DNA of 64,000 nt from CALJDF01 sp038121105 (GCA_038121105.1 JAYONB010000009.1:81968-145967), one strand, 5' to 3'; positions 42,223-51,769 are shown, counted from the stretch's first letter. Program-made: numbers and translations. The notes: generated from the sequence alone by a model not told the origin.

Positions 42223-43212
42223 ATGACCGTTTTCGTGACCGGCGCCAGCGGGTTTGTCGGCGCCGCCGTCGCGCGCGCGGTGCTTGCTCGCGGCGAAGAC
42301 GTCAGGGTCTTGGTGCGCCCGGGGCGCGCCGGACCGAACCTGCAAGGCCTCGCGTTCGAGCACGTGACCGGCGACCTACGCGATGTCGCCGCTTTCGCGG
42401 ACAAGCTGCAGGGGTGCGCCGCGCTTTATCATGTCGCGGCCGATTACCGGCTCTGGGCGCGCCGCCCGCAAGACCTTTTTGAAACCAACGTCACCGGCAC
42501 CCAAGACTTGATCGCCGCGGCGGTAGAGGCCGGCGTCCCCCGGATCGTCTACACCAGTTCCGTCGCCGTCCTCGGCCTCAACGCGGACGGCTCGCCCTCC
42601 GACGAGGAGACGCCCGTCGTGTTGAACGACATGATCGGCCACTACAAACGCTCCAAGTTTCTCGCCGAACAGGCCGTGCAACGGCTCGTCGCGGAACGGC
42701 ATGCGCCGGTGGTGATCGTCAATCCCTCGACGCCGATCGGGCCGGGCGACGTGCGCCCGACGCCGACCGGGCGGATCATCGTCGAAGCCGCGCGCGGCCG
42801 TATGCCGGCCTATGTCGAGACCGGCCTCAACGTCGTGCATGTCGATGATGTTGCGCAAGGTCATCTCCTGGCGCACGACAAAGGCGGCATCGGCGCACGT
42901 TACATCCTCGGCGGCGCCGACATGACGCTCGGCGCAATTCTCGATGTCGTCGCCGCCGAGACCGGTAAACCGGCGCCTCGGATCAAACTCCCGCACGGGC
43001 TCGTCATGCCGATCGCCGCGATCAGCGAGGCCCTCGCGCATTTCACCGGCAAGGAACCGTTCGCCACCCGTGACGGTGTGCGGATGGCGCGCAAGCACAT
43101 GTATTTCTCTTCCGCCAAAGCCGAACGCGATTTGGGCTACGCGGCGCGCCCCGCCGACGAAGCGATCAAAGACGCCGTCGCGTGGTTCGGCGCGAACGGC
43201 TACCTCGACTAA
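42223..43212 (+). CDS. hpnA: Hopanoid-associated sugar epimerase HpnA
   Basis: 329 residues of the extended short-chain dehydrogenase family. FVTGASGFVGAAVARAVL gives the NAD-binding GxxGxxG, and the catalytic pair is in YTSSVAVLG with YKRSKFLAEQAV (YxxxK). HpnA is found in hopanoid loci and is thought to act on the sugar or side-chain part. It ends in a stop overlapping that of the convergent hpnG. The GDVRPTPTGRIIVEAARGRMP region is typical. Confidence 0.9.
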   Translation: MTVFVTGASGFVGAAVARAVLARGEDVRVLVRPGRAGPNLQGLAFEHVTGDLRDVAAFADKLQGCAALYHVAADYRLWARRPQDLFETNVTGTQDLIAAAVEAGVPRIVYTSSVAVLGLNADGSPSDEETPVVLNDMIGHYKRSKFLAEQAVQRLVAERHAPVVIVNPSTPIGPGDVRPTPTGRIIVEAARGRMPAYVETGLNVVHVDDVAQGHLLAHDKGGIGARYILGGADMTLGAILDVVAAETGKPAPRIKLPHGLVMPIAAISEALAHFTGKEPFATRDGVRMARKHMYFSSAKAERDLGYAARPADEAIKDAVAWFGANGYLD

Positions 43213-43880
43213 CCCGCCGCGTCCGGCTCGCCGATGTCGGGTGCGATGCCGCGCAACGCGGCAAAGGCCCGCCGGCTCGCGAACGCCAAGGACACCAGGG
43301 AAGCGATGCTCGCGGGGTCGGCGGCAAGGCCGCGCAAGATCGGCCCGAGCGGCGATCGACCGTCTGCGTCGATCGCCGTCGCGGCAAAGGGCGGTAGACG
43401 GTGCGTGGCGGTATCGGCAATCGCGCGCACCACGATGAACGACAGGTTCGCTGCGGTCGCGGCCCGCGCAACCCCCGCACTTTCCATATCGACCGCGACT
43501 GCACCGGTCCGGGCAAACGCCCCGGCCTTTTCCCGCGGCGTCGATACCGCCGTTGTCGCCTGTAGTAATGCGCCGTCGCGCCGGCGCCCGTCGACACACC
43601 GTGTGCGCACCCGTTCCGCCCATCGCGCATCGCCGGACCATGTCTCGGTGCCGTCGGTCACCGCCGCGCTCACCACGACATCGCCTGCTCGCATGGTCGG
43701 GTCGAGGCCGCCGGCCACACCGAAGCTCACCAGCGCCTGCGCGCCCCGTGCGATCAAGTCCTGCGCGCAAGTTTCGGTCCGCGCGGCCTGTGCGCCGGTC
43801 ACCGCATATAGCGCGCCGCCACCGAGGCGTTCGACAATGCGGCGCTCGCCCGCCAAGCCGCAAACGAACCCGACTCGCAT
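43209..43880 (-). CDS. hpnG: Hopanoid-associated phosphorylase HpnG
   Basis: 223 residues related to nucleoside phosphorylases. Core features are LVSFGVAGGLDPTMRAGDVVV and AVDMESAGVARAATAANLSFIVVRAI, the purine-binding and ribose-binding elements of the family. HpnG removes adenine from adenosylhopane, following HpnH. The start at 43880 overlaps the shc stop as TGATG; a longer frame runs backwards through shc and is a shadow. It is the last gene of the minus-strand hopanoid operon. Confidence 0.9.
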   Translation of the reverse strand: MRVGFVCGLAGERRIVERLGGGALYAVTGAQAARTETCAQDLIARGAQALVSFGVAGGLDPTMRAGDVVVSAAVTDGTETWSGDARWAERVRTRCVDGRRRDGALLQATTAVSTPREKAGAFARTGAVAVDMESAGVARAATAANLSFIVVRAIADTATHRLPPFAATAIDADGRSPLGPILRGLAADPASIASLVSLAFASRRAFAALRGIAPDIGEPDAAG

Positions 43881-45811
43881 CACATCCCGTAGCGAACGCG
43901 ACGCTCGTTGCTGCGTTGCAGATTGCGATACCGCGCCACCGCCATCAGCGGGAAATAGGCCGCATAGCCGTGATACTTCAAATAGAAGACGCGTGGAAAC
44001 CCGACGCCGGTGTAAAGGTCTTCGTCCCAACGCGCGTCCGTTCGCGGTGCGCTGTCGAGATAGGCAATGCCGCGTCGGACCGACTCGCCCTCGGCCTCGC
44101 CCGCCGCCATTAAGCCCAAGACCGCCCAGGCGGTTTGCGAAGCGGTGCTGCGACACGGTTTGTCGCGATGCGCCGCTTCGTAACTCGCTAAATCCTCGCC
44201 CCAACCGCCGTCGTCGTTCTGCCGTCGGTTGAGCCAAGCGACCGCGCGTCGCACGGGCGCGCTTGCCGGATCCTGGCCCGCCGCATTCAACGCGCTCAAC
44301 ACCGACCAGGTCCCGTACACGTAGTTCGCGCCCCAGCGACCGAACCACGATCCATCGTCTTCTTGTTCGTGCAGCAAGAACGCCACTCCGCGCGCCACGG
44401 CGGGGTGCGACGGTTCGTAGCCGAGCTGGCACAACATGCTGACGCATCGCGCCGTCACATCGGCCGTCGGCGGGTCCAACAACGCGCCATGATCGGCAAA
44501 CGGAATGTTGTTCAAATAGCTATGGGTGTTGTCGGCATCGAAGGCACCCCAGCCTCCGTTCTTGGATTGCATGCCCACGATCCATCTTGCGGCGCGGTCC
44601 AGCACGTCTTTGAACCGGGCCGGGTCGGCCCGATGCAACGCCATGGCGACCACCGCGGTGTCGTCGACATCCGGATAATGTTTGTTTTCATACTGAAAAG
44701 CCCATCCGCCGGGCGGCAAACCCGGGCGGCGCGCGGTCCAATCGCCATGGTCGCGTACCTCGCGTTGCTGCAGCCAGTCGCCGCAGGCCGTCATGCAGGC
44801 GCTATCGGGCGCAACGCCCGCTTCCAACATGGCGTGGGCGGCCAGCCCGGTATCCCATACCGGCGATAAACACGGCTGGCAGTAGGCGCTCACCTCCCCG
44901 ACCACCAACAACTTGCGCACCGCGGCGAGTGCGGTTCGGTAGTCGTCGTGATCGTGCGGATAACCCAACGCCGCGTAGGCCATCACGACGTTGGCCATGG
45001 CGGGAAAGATCGCACCCAAACCGTCTTCGCCGTTCAATCGCGGCTTGATGAAGCTTTCCGCTCGTTTGATCGCTCTCCCGCGCATGGTGCGCGAGAACAA
45101 CGGTTCGCACCGCCGTAGCACCGCATCGAGCGCAATGAACAACGATCCCAAGCCGCGCCCCGTCGGATTGGTGATGTAGCCCCGAACCTCGTCGGGCGGC
45201 ACCGAGAACAACTCGGCGATGGAGATGCCGCGCGGATTGCGCGCCTTGGGCTTTAGCGAGGCCAGTATCAGCAGCGGCACGATCACCGTTCGCGACCAAT
45301 AAGAAACCTTCTCCAAATGAAACGGAAACCAGCGCGGCAACAGCATGATCTCGACCGGCATCGTCGGCACCGCGCGCCATGGCGCTTGGCCGAACAAGGC
45401 CAGGGTAAAGCGGGTAAACACGTTGCTCCGCTCGGCGCCGCCATGCGCCAGAACCCAGTCGCGCGCGCGGGTCATATGGGCGTCCTCGGGCCGATCGCCG
45501 ATGAGCTTCAATGCGTAATAGCATTTCACCGTGGCGGACATATCCGATTCGCCCTCGGCAAAAAGGGGCCATCCGCCGTCGGCATTTTGGCCGTCGCGCA
45601 AATAGGCTCCAATCTTCGACTCGAGCTCGTCTTCCGGCGTGCCCAAAAAATGGTTCAGCAAAATGTACTCGGCCGGAATCGTCGCATCGGCTTCGAGCTC
45701 GAACACCCAGTGTCCGTCGGGTCGCTGCACCCGGCCCAAGGCCTCGCGCATCGTCGCGACCAGCGCATCGAGGCGTGCGGCGTCCGGAAAAGGCGTGTCG
45801 ACCGTCGTCAT
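43880..45811 (-). CDS. shc: Squalene-hopene cyclase
   Basis: 643 residues of squalene-hopene cyclase, which cyclises squalene to hopene at the membrane. The acid motif DVDDTA is at about residues 381-386 (DxDD proton donor). Several QW-type repeats are present, for example NGGWGAFDADNTHSYLN, DDGSWFGRWGANYVYGTWS and NDDGGWGEDLAS. The N-terminal GHWVFELEADATIPAEYILL and the C-terminal YTGVGFPRVFYLKYHGY blocks are also typical. The ATG at 45811 is chosen; a frame to 45844 adds a non-conserved start. A 70-bp gap separates it from hpnE. Confidence 0.95.
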   Translation of the reverse strand: MTTVDTPFPDAARLDALVATMREALGRVQRPDGHWVFELEADATIPAEYILLNHFLGTPEDELESKIGAYLRDGQNADGGWPLFAEGESDMSATVKCYYALKLIGDRPEDAHMTRARDWVLAHGGAERSNVFTRFTLALFGQAPWRAVPTMPVEIMLLPRWFPFHLEKVSYWSRTVIVPLLILASLKPKARNPRGISIAELFSVPPDEVRGYITNPTGRGLGSLFIALDAVLRRCEPLFSRTMRGRAIKRAESFIKPRLNGEDGLGAIFPAMANVVMAYAALGYPHDHDDYRTALAAVRKLLVVGEVSAYCQPCLSPVWDTGLAAHAMLEAGVAPDSACMTACGDWLQQREVRDHGDWTARRPGLPPGGWAFQYENKHYPDVDDTAVVAMALHRADPARFKDVLDRAARWIVGMQSKNGGWGAFDADNTHSYLNNIPFADHGALLDPPTADVTARCVSMLCQLGYEPSHPAVARGVAFLLHEQEDDGSWFGRWGANYVYGTWSVLSALNAAGQDPASAPVRRAVAWLNRRQNDDGGWGEDLASYEAAHRDKPCRSTASQTAWAVLGLMAAGEAEGESVRRGIAYLDSAPRTDARWDEDLYTGVGFPRVFYLKYHGYAAYFPLMAVARYRNLQRSNERRVRYGM

Positions 45812-45881
45812 GGCGTGATCATTCGGTCCCTGTCTCGCGTCCAACGCTAATGGAAACTGGCGCCGCCGGGCAACCGCGCGA

Positions 45882-47135
45882 TCATGCGGTCATCGCGGCG
45901 ACGGCGGCGTTGTTGCCGCTGATGACGGCGCCCTCGATCGTGGCGGGCAGCCCTGTATCGGTCCAATCGCCGGCAAGAAACACGCCGGGCCAATGCGTGC
46001 GCGCACCAGGGCGTCGTTGCACCTGGGCAGGCGATTGCAAGAACGTCGCGCGCTTCTCTTTGATCACCCGAATCGCCGGGCGCGCGCTAACATCGCGACG
46101 CAACGCCCGCGCGACGTCACGCCATAACACCTCGGCGATCTCCTCGGCCGGTCGTTCTGCGAAGGCATCCGCCGCACTGACGGTGACGCTGACGATATCG
46201 TCGCGATGAAATATCCACTGCGCGGTCCCGCCGATCAGTCCGGCGAGGGGGGCGTCCCACGGCCAATCAATCGGCGAATCGAACCGCATATGCGCGTTGA
46301 CGATCGCGGTCGCGCCTTGCGGCGTTGTCAGCCCCGGCAGCAAGCGCTCGGCGACCCCCGGCGGGGTCGCCACGACGATGCGGTCGCCCGGCGCCAACGG
46401 CACGGTCCCGGCGTCCATCCGCAACGCGACGGGCGCATCGTCTTCCCAATCGATCGCCCGCAAGGTCGTGCCCAAGCGCACCGTGCCGCCGTGCACGTCG
46501 AGATACGCTAGGGCCGGATCGACGAAACTCTCCGACAATCCTTCGGCGGCGACAAACGGTCGGCAATGCGCCGCGCCGCGCCCGAACGTGCGCAGCAATA
46601 CCGGGCGCAACAACGCCGCCGCGCCGACCGCCGGGTCGCAGTTTAGTGCCGCCACGGCCAGCGGCTCCCAGAACCGCGCATAGAGTGCGCCGTCGGGATC
46701 GAGCACGTCGTCGACCGTGTCCGTCGCCCGTGCCAGCAGGAGCCCCAGTCCCGATCGATAATCCGCCAGGCGCGTGCCGGGCACCCGGCGCGTCGGCACC
46801 AACAGCCACCAGGGCAGGGGGCTCGCGCCGGGGCGCACCACCCAGCGTACGTCCGTTGCGAGATCGACAAACGGAAAGGCCGCGTCGTCCGGCCCGGTCA
46901 AGGTGTCGCGCGCGCCGATCGTTTCGAGGTAGGCCAGCGCTGCGTCGTTGCCGCTCATCAACAGGTGGTTGCCGTTGTCGATGCGGCGTCCCAATGTGTC
47001 ATCGACATAGGATCGGCACCGCCCCCCGGCTTGCGGGGCCGCTTCGTAAAGCGTCACGGCCCAGCCCGCTTTGCACAATGCCACCGCGCACGACAGACCG
47101 GCCAACCCGCCGCCGACCACATGAACGTGCGCCAT
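45882..47135 (-). CDS. hpnE: Hydroxysqualene dehydroxylase HpnE
   Basis: 417 residues, FAD-dependent amine-oxidase fold. The dinucleotide motif is VHVVGGGLAGLSCAVALC with LYEAAPQAGGRCRSY and a DNGNHLLM segment. The C-terminal FAD contact is GVFLAGDWTDTGLPATIEGAVISG. HpnE reduces hydroxysqualene to squalene, completing the HpnC-D-E squalene route. The start overlaps the hpnD stop as TGATG. A longer upstream frame is a shadow of hpnD. Confidence 0.93.
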   Translation of the reverse strand: MAHVHVVGGGLAGLSCAVALCKAGWAVTLYEAAPQAGGRCRSYVDDTLGRRIDNGNHLLMSGNDAALAYLETIGARDTLTGPDDAAFPFVDLATDVRWVVRPGASPLPWWLLVPTRRVPGTRLADYRSGLGLLLARATDTVDDVLDPDGALYARFWEPLAVAALNCDPAVGAAALLRPVLLRTFGRGAAHCRPFVAAEGLSESFVDPALAYLDVHGGTVRLGTTLRAIDWEDDAPVALRMDAGTVPLAPGDRIVVATPPGVAERLLPGLTTPQGATAIVNAHMRFDSPIDWPWDAPLAGLIGGTAQWIFHRDDIVSVTVSAADAFAERPAEEIAEVLWRDVARALRRDVSARPAIRVIKEKRATFLQSPAQVQRRPGARTHWPGVFLAGDWTDTGLPATIEGAVISGNNAAVAAMTA

Positions 47136-47986
47136 CAAAAAATCCCGTACCGCAGGGCGATCCATGCTTTGGTCGGCTTGGACAGCCGGAACGGCGCCGT
47201 CGGATCGGACCACCCGCGCGCGACCAAACCGTCGAGGATGCGTTGGTACACGGCCATCATCACGCGGCACGGCTTCAAGCGCCTACGATCGCCTTGGGCG
47301 ATCAGTGCCGCGCTTTCGGCGAACCGTTGCCGCGCATGTTGGGCGAGTTCGTCGCATACCGCGCCGATGTTGGGGTGCGCCAAGACCGTCGCGGGATCGT
47401 CGCTGTCGATGCCGTGCGCGACCAAACGCTCGCGCGGCAAATAAAGCCGTCCCAACCGCATATCCTCGCCGAGATCGCGCAGCATGTTGGTGTATTGCAG
47501 GGCTTCGCCCAGTGCCGTGGCTAACGCAGGCGCGTTCTCGCCCGCCCCGCCGAAGATCGGCAGCGACAAACGCCCCACCGCGCCGGCAACCCGGTCGCAA
47601 TACTTGTGAAGATCGGCCTCGGACGGTGCGCGCATGGCGCCGCTCAGGTCCATCGCCATACCGTCGATCACGTCGAGAAAGGCAGCCTTGGGCAAGACGT
47701 ATTTGCGCATCGCTGCGGCCAACGCGCGGCCCGTCGGCCGGGTTGGCGATCCGTCAACGACCGCGTCGATCTCGGCGCGCCACGCCGCAAGGGCGCGTTC
47801 CTTCGCCTCGCGGTCGCCCGGTTCGTCGACCACGTCGTCGACCTCGCGGCAAAAAGCGTACACCGCATACATCGCGTCGCGCTGCTCGGGCGGCAGCACC
47901 TTCATACTCCAGCGAAACGACGTGCCCGACCGATCGACGATCCGCCGAGCATGCGCCAAAGCCTGGGCCTCAATCGTGTAGGTCAT
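47135..47986 (-). CDS. hpnD: Presqualene diphosphate synthase HpnD
   Basis: 283 residues of the squalene/phytoene synthase family. The two Asp-rich regions are YAFCREVDDVVDEPGD and TNMLRDLGEDMRLGRLYLP. FRWSMKVLPPEQRDAMYAVYAF is the family start. HpnD condenses two farnesyl diphosphates to presqualene diphosphate. It is coupled by ATGA to hpnC. Length is normal. Confidence 0.93.
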   Translation of the reverse strand: MTYTIEAQALAHARRIVDRSGTSFRWSMKVLPPEQRDAMYAVYAFCREVDDVVDEPGDREAKERALAAWRAEIDAVVDGSPTRPTGRALAAAMRKYVLPKAAFLDVIDGMAMDLSGAMRAPSEADLHKYCDRVAGAVGRLSLPIFGGAGENAPALATALGEALQYTNMLRDLGEDMRLGRLYLPRERLVAHGIDSDDPATVLAHPNIGAVCDELAQHARQRFAESAALIAQGDRRRLKPCRVMMAVYQRILDGLVARGWSDPTAPFRLSKPTKAWIALRYGIF

Positions 47987-48867
47987 GATCGCCCCCACAC
48001 CTGCCGGTTCTGCCGTCCCGGCACCGCGCGACGGATCAACGCGCCCAATGCACCGGCGCCGCCATGCACGACGAACGCGGTTCGACTATGCGCGACGCGC
48101 CCGGCGACCGGGTCTTGCACGCGCAACGCCGCCGCGAGGTCGCGCGCCAGCGCCAATATCGCCGCCGATTCGAGCGCCAGCCGACCGCTGCGCAACACCA
48201 GGGGCAGGGGACGTGCCAGCTCCAGCAGGGCATCCACGCCGTCGAGGCATCGATCCAACACCCGGCGTAGCCGCGCATCGCTTGCCGGCGCTGTCAGGGC
48301 CCGTACCTCGAGCCCTTCCGCCGCCAGCCAGTCTTGCGGCAAGTACACGCGGTCGAGCGTGCGGTAGTCGTCCTTCGCGTCTTGCACATGGTTGATGATT
48401 TGCAACGCGCTGCACAGCGGATCGGATGCTGCGTAACCCGAAGCGTCCTCGCCGTGCAGATCCAGCAAAAACCGTCCGACCGGATTCGCCGATCGCGCGC
48501 AATAGGCCATCAGCGTGTCCCAATCGGCATACCGGGTTTGGGTGGCGTCTTGGGTAAACGCATCCAACAGATCGAGGCTGTGCTGCGCGCTAACGCCGGT
48601 TTGCGCGAGCGAATCGCGCAACGCGTGGGCGATCCCGGCCGCGGCATCGTCGGGCCGCTCGCCGCGTAAGGCCTCGGCCAATCGCCCCAAACGTGCGACT
48701 TTTTCCTCAGGCGTCAGGTCGGGATTGTCGGCAATGTCATCGGCGCCGCGGGCAAAGCGATAGAAGGCCGCCACATGGGGGCGCAACCGGGCCGGCAACA
48801 GCCATGAACCCACGGGAAAATTTTCATCCCCCGCCGCTTTGCCCGATGGTGATTCGATCTGCTCCAC
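47983..48867 (-). CDS. hpnC: Hydroxysqualene synthase HpnC
   Basis: 294 residues, second member of the squalene synthase family in the locus. Motifs are ENFPVGSWLLPARLRPHVAA, YRFARGADDIADNPDL (first Asp-rich region) and INHVQDAKDDYRTLDRVYLP (second). HpnC converts presqualene diphosphate to hydroxysqualene. The start is a GTG with GGGGAG about nine bases upstream and it is the first gene of hpnC-D-E-shc-hpnG. The 79-bp gap to the upstream DUF169 gene probably holds the promoter, though none was clearly recognised. Confidence 0.92.
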   Translation of the reverse strand: MEQIESPSGKAAGDENFPVGSWLLPARLRPHVAAFYRFARGADDIADNPDLTPEEKVARLGRLAEALRGERPDDAAAGIAHALRDSLAQTGVSAQHSLDLLDAFTQDATQTRYADWDTLMAYCARSANPVGRFLLDLHGEDASGYAASDPLCSALQIINHVQDAKDDYRTLDRVYLPQDWLAAEGLEVRALTAPASDARLRRVLDRCLDGVDALLELARPLPLVLRSGRLALESAAILALARDLAAALRVQDPVAGRVAHSRTAFVVHGGAGALGALIRRAVPGRQNRQVWGRS

Positions 48868-48946
48868 GGGTCGCTCTCCCCACCCGCGAGATTAGACCTC
48901 GTCCGGCGGGCCGTCCACGACCGGTGGCGCCACCCTACCGCGGACA

Positions 48947-49666
48947 TCAGCCGAAGCGTTGCGCGTCCTGTGCGGCATAGGCGGCGACCTGACGGTCCGC
49001 CGCTGCCGCCGTGCGTAAAGCGGCAATCACCTCGTCCACCCGCGCCGCCGGGATCGCGCACGTCATTTCGTTGTTGGACATCCCGGTGCGCACGCGGCTC
49101 AACATACAGCCCACGCTTAACGCGATCTTGCCCTGGTCCTTGGCGATCGGGATCACATGGCACTGCGGTTTGCCCTCGAACTGAATGTCGGGGCAGGCGT
49201 CATGCAGCATCATCGCCTGCTTGCCGTTCAGGCGAATGAAAACGACATCCGGTGCCGCGGTTGCCGCGCTCAACGGGCCGTACACGACCGCCTCGGGCTT
49301 GTCTTTGACCACCGGAATGTGCGGGAACATCTCGGGCGACACCCATTCTGCGCCGACCAACGCGCCGACATCTTCGTTGCCCGCAACCTCGTCCAAGGTG
49401 CGAAACCCATGCGTCAAAGACCCCACGCTGCAATTGCCGTGGTCCGCGGCGACGGTCGAGAAGGTGCGCTCGGCCCCCTTGATCCAAAACACGCAGCCCG
49501 CCGAGACGGCGCCGGTCCGCCCGCCTTCGGTCGCGGCGGGGTAATCGGCCCCGAACGGCTCGACCCCAGCCACGGGTTCATCGTGAAAGCTGATCCCCAA
49601 AGGCGGGGTACTCAGACCCAAAAGCTCGGTCAGGTCGACGGCGGCAGCGGCGAAATCAGTGGTCAT
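48947..49666 (-). CDS. DUF169-family protein coupled to znuB
   Basis: 239 residues of DUF169. Recognisable blocks are LGLSTPPLGISFHDEPVAG, CVFWIKGAERTF, GNCSVGSLTHGF and MLHDACPDIQFEGKPQC, then VGCMLSRVRTGMSNNEMTCAIP. Several Cys residues are conserved in the family, which suggests a metal or redox role, but no function is established. Its ATG lies within the last codons of znuB (11-base overlap), so it is translated with the zinc importer. Confidence 0.85.
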   Translation of the reverse strand: MTTDFAAAAVDLTELLGLSTPPLGISFHDEPVAGVEPFGADYPAATEGGRTGAVSAGCVFWIKGAERTFSTVAADHGNCSVGSLTHGFRTLDEVAGNEDVGALVGAEWVSPEMFPHIPVVKDKPEAVVYGPLSAATAAPDVVFIRLNGKQAMMLHDACPDIQFEGKPQCHVIPIAKDQGKIALSVGCMLSRVRTGMSNNEMTCAIPAARVDEVIAALRTAAAADRQVAAYAAQDAQRFG

Positions 49667-50501
49667 GGGTCGGGTGGCTCTCTTTATTCTTGCGAAGCAG
49701 GGTGCGCCACGCGGCGCTCGATAGCGGCAACGACACCACGAAGAGGATCGTCGCAGCGGTGACAATAGAGGGTCCGGCCGGGGTATCCCAGGCCAGCGAC
49801 GCTTCGAGCCCGCCGATCACCGACAGCGCGCCGACGAACGCCGCGATGAGGGCCATGATCTCCGGCGTTGGGGCAAAGCGGCGCGCGACCGCGGGCGGGA
49901 TCAGCAACATCGAGATGATCAGCAGCAACCCGACGATCTTCATCGCGATCGCCACCACCACCGCCATCACCAGCACGAACGCGGCATGGGTGAGGCGCAC
50001 GCGCACGCCTTCGACCATCGCCAGTTCTTCGTGCACCGTTGCCGACAGCAAAGGCCGCCAGATCAGCGCCAGCGCAATCAAAGCGGTCGCACCGCCGCCC
50101 AGGATCCAAACCAAATCCCCGCGCGATACCGACAAGATGTCGCCGAACAGCAAGCCCATCAGGTCGATGCGCAATGTGTCTTGGAAGGAAATCGCGACCA
50201 GTCCCAGCGCCAGCGCAGCATGAGCCAGCAAGCCCAGCAACGCGTCGGTCGGCAGCACGCGCAGCCGTGTCAGCGACAGCAAGACCACCGCCGTCACCAT
50301 GCTTGCCCCAATAATGCCTAGGGTCACGTTGATGTTGAGCAGAAAGGCGAGCGATACGCCCAGCAGGGCGGCATGCGACATCGTTGCACCGAAAAACGCC
50401 ATGCGCCGCCATACGATGAAACACCCCAGGGGCCCCGCGACCAACGCAACGCCGATTCCCGCGACCAGCGCGCGGACCACGAAATCGTCGAGCATCGTCA
50501 T
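49656..50501 (-). CDS. znuB: Zinc ABC transporter permease ZnuB
   Basis: 281 residues, ABC-3 family permease with about eight transmembrane helices. Typical stretches are GPLGCFIVWRRMAFFGATMSHAALLGVSLAF and DTLRIDLMGLLFGDILSVS, then KIVGLLLIISMLLIPPAVARRFA. The C-terminus ends in a His-containing tail (ESHPTHDH). It overlaps znuC by ATGA. Zinc specificity follows from the Zur operator and the His-rich ZnuA rather than from this protein alone. Confidence 0.92.
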   Translation of the reverse strand: MTMLDDFVVRALVAGIGVALVAGPLGCFIVWRRMAFFGATMSHAALLGVSLAFLLNINVTLGIIGASMVTAVVLLSLTRLRVLPTDALLGLLAHAALALGLVAISFQDTLRIDLMGLLFGDILSVSRGDLVWILGGGATALIALALIWRPLLSATVHEELAMVEGVRVRLTHAAFVLVMAVVVAIAMKIVGLLLIISMLLIPPAVARRFAPTPEIMALIAAFVGALSVIGGLEASLAWDTPAGPSIVTAATILFVVSLPLSSAAWRTLLRKNKESHPTHDH

Positions 50502-51280
50502 GGCTGATCTTTACCGAGCGGCACCACGTCGCCGGCGATGGTGTGGGTGTGGTCGTGATGGTGGGTATAGACCGCGTGCGTCTGAGCCGCTTTGGGGCCG
50601 AATAGGGCGCGATATTCGGGATGCTCGCTTACCGCATCCGGCGTGCCGCTGCAGCATACGTGATGGTTCAAACACAAGACATGGTCGGTCGCCGCCATCA
50701 CCACGTGCAGGTCGTGCGAGATCAACAGCGCCCCGCAGTTCTTTTCTTGCCGCACCGTGTTGATCAAGTCGTACAACTCGGCTTGACCGTTTAGGTCGAC
50801 CCCCGCGGTCGGTTCGTCCAACACCAATAGGTCGGGCTCGCGCAGCAACGCTCGTGCCAGCAGCACGCGTCGCATCTCGCCGCCCGAGATTGTTTGAAGC
50901 GGCTTGTCTCGGACGTGGAGAGCGCCCACCTCGCGCAGCACCTCGCCGATGGCGTCGCGGGTCGCTCCGCCTAGCGCCAGGAATCGCCGCACCGTAATAG
51001 GCAATGCGTCGTCCACATGGAGACGTTGCGGCACATAGCCGATGCGAACCTTCGGTACCGAGGTCACCGTGCCCGCGGTCGGGCGTTCCAATCCCAACAA
51101 CAAGCGCACCAGTGTCGTCTTGCCTGCACCGTTCGGCCCAATCAGCGTCGTCAGTTCGCCGCGTCGCAACGAAAGGTCTACGGCATCAAGGGCGAGATGC
51201 CCGCCGTAGCGCTTGGTCAACCCGCGCGCCTCCATCAGAATCTCGCGACTTTCGTGGCGTGGCGCCTTCGCGATATTCAC
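50498..51280 (-). CDS. znuC: Zinc ABC transporter ATPase ZnuC
   Basis: 260 residues. Walker A is IGPNGAGKTT, the signature is ISGGEMRRVLLARALL, Walker B is LLVLDEPTAGVD and the switch His is in LLISHDLHVVM. The C-terminus is His-rich (VYTHHHDHTHT), a common extension in zinc importer ATPases that may sense zinc. The GTG start at 51280 overlaps the zur stop as GTGA, so the ATPase is translated with its regulator. Confidence 0.92.
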   Translation of the reverse strand: MNIAKAPRHESREILMEARGLTKRYGGHLALDAVDLSLRRGELTTLIGPNGAGKTTLVRLLLGLERPTAGTVTSVPKVRIGYVPQRLHVDDALPITVRRFLALGGATRDAIGEVLREVGALHVRDKPLQTISGGEMRRVLLARALLREPDLLVLDEPTAGVDLNGQAELYDLINTVRQEKNCGALLISHDLHVVMAATDHVLCLNHHVCCSGTPDAVSEHPEYRALFGPKAAQTHAVYTHHHDHTHTIAGDVVPLGKDQP

Positions 51281-51747
51281 GACGGCTCGGCGCAATCTTC
51301 GCAGGTGCCGGTCACCTCGAGGGTTTGATGTTCACTGCGAAACCCCGCGTCCGCGGCCCTGGTGCGCACCCGCTTGGCGATCGCATCGTCGCTCAACTCG
51401 GCGACCCGTCGGCACGACGTGCAAATTAGAAACTGCGCGGTATGGGGTCCCGCCGGATGGTCGCAACCCACGAAGGCGTTCAACGTTTCAATCCGGTGAA
51501 TCAGACCGTTCTCCAATAGGAACTCGAGTGCGCGGTAAACCGTCGGCGGCGCGGCACGACCGCGTTCGTCTTTCACGATATCCAGCAACTCGTATGCGCC
51601 GACGGGGCGGTGGCTCTGCCATACCAGTTCCAGGACGCGCTGCCGCAGGGGGGTGAATCGCAACCCGCGCTCGGCACAAAGCGCTTTTGCCGCTTGGACG
51701 GCATCGCGGATGCACGAGCGATGGTCGTGGTTTTCGAAGCCCGACAT
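51277..51747 (-). CDS. zur: Fur-family zinc uptake regulator Zur
   Basis: 156 residues. A winged-helix domain (FTPLRQRVLELVWQSHRPVGAYELL with APPTVYRALEFLLENGLIH) is followed by the dimerisation domain with GCDHPAGPHTAQFLICTSC. The structural zinc site is CTSC (CxxC) with CEDC near the C-terminus. It should repress znu genes when zinc-loaded. It lies eight bases from the palindrome shared with znuA, so autoregulation is expected. Confidence 0.92.
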   Translation of the reverse strand: MSGFENHDHRSCIRDAVQAAKALCAERGLRFTPLRQRVLELVWQSHRPVGAYELLDIVKDERGRAAPPTVYRALEFLLENGLIHRIETLNAFVGCDHPAGPHTAQFLICTSCRRVAELSDDAIAKRVRTRAADAGFRSEHQTLEVTGTCEDCAEPS

Positions 51748-51754
51748 TGACTAT

Positions 51755-51769
51755 TGTTATACTATAACA
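51755..51769. promoter_or_regulatory. Zur operator palindrome between zur and znuA
   Basis: TGTTATA-C-TATAACA is a perfect 7+1+7 palindrome in an AT-rich island, placed between the divergent zur and znuA starts. It resembles the alphaproteobacterial Zur-box type (GTTATA-rich palindrome), and its neighbours are zur, znuC and znuA. Binding would repress both directions at high zinc. The identification is by pattern and context. Confidence 0.8.
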
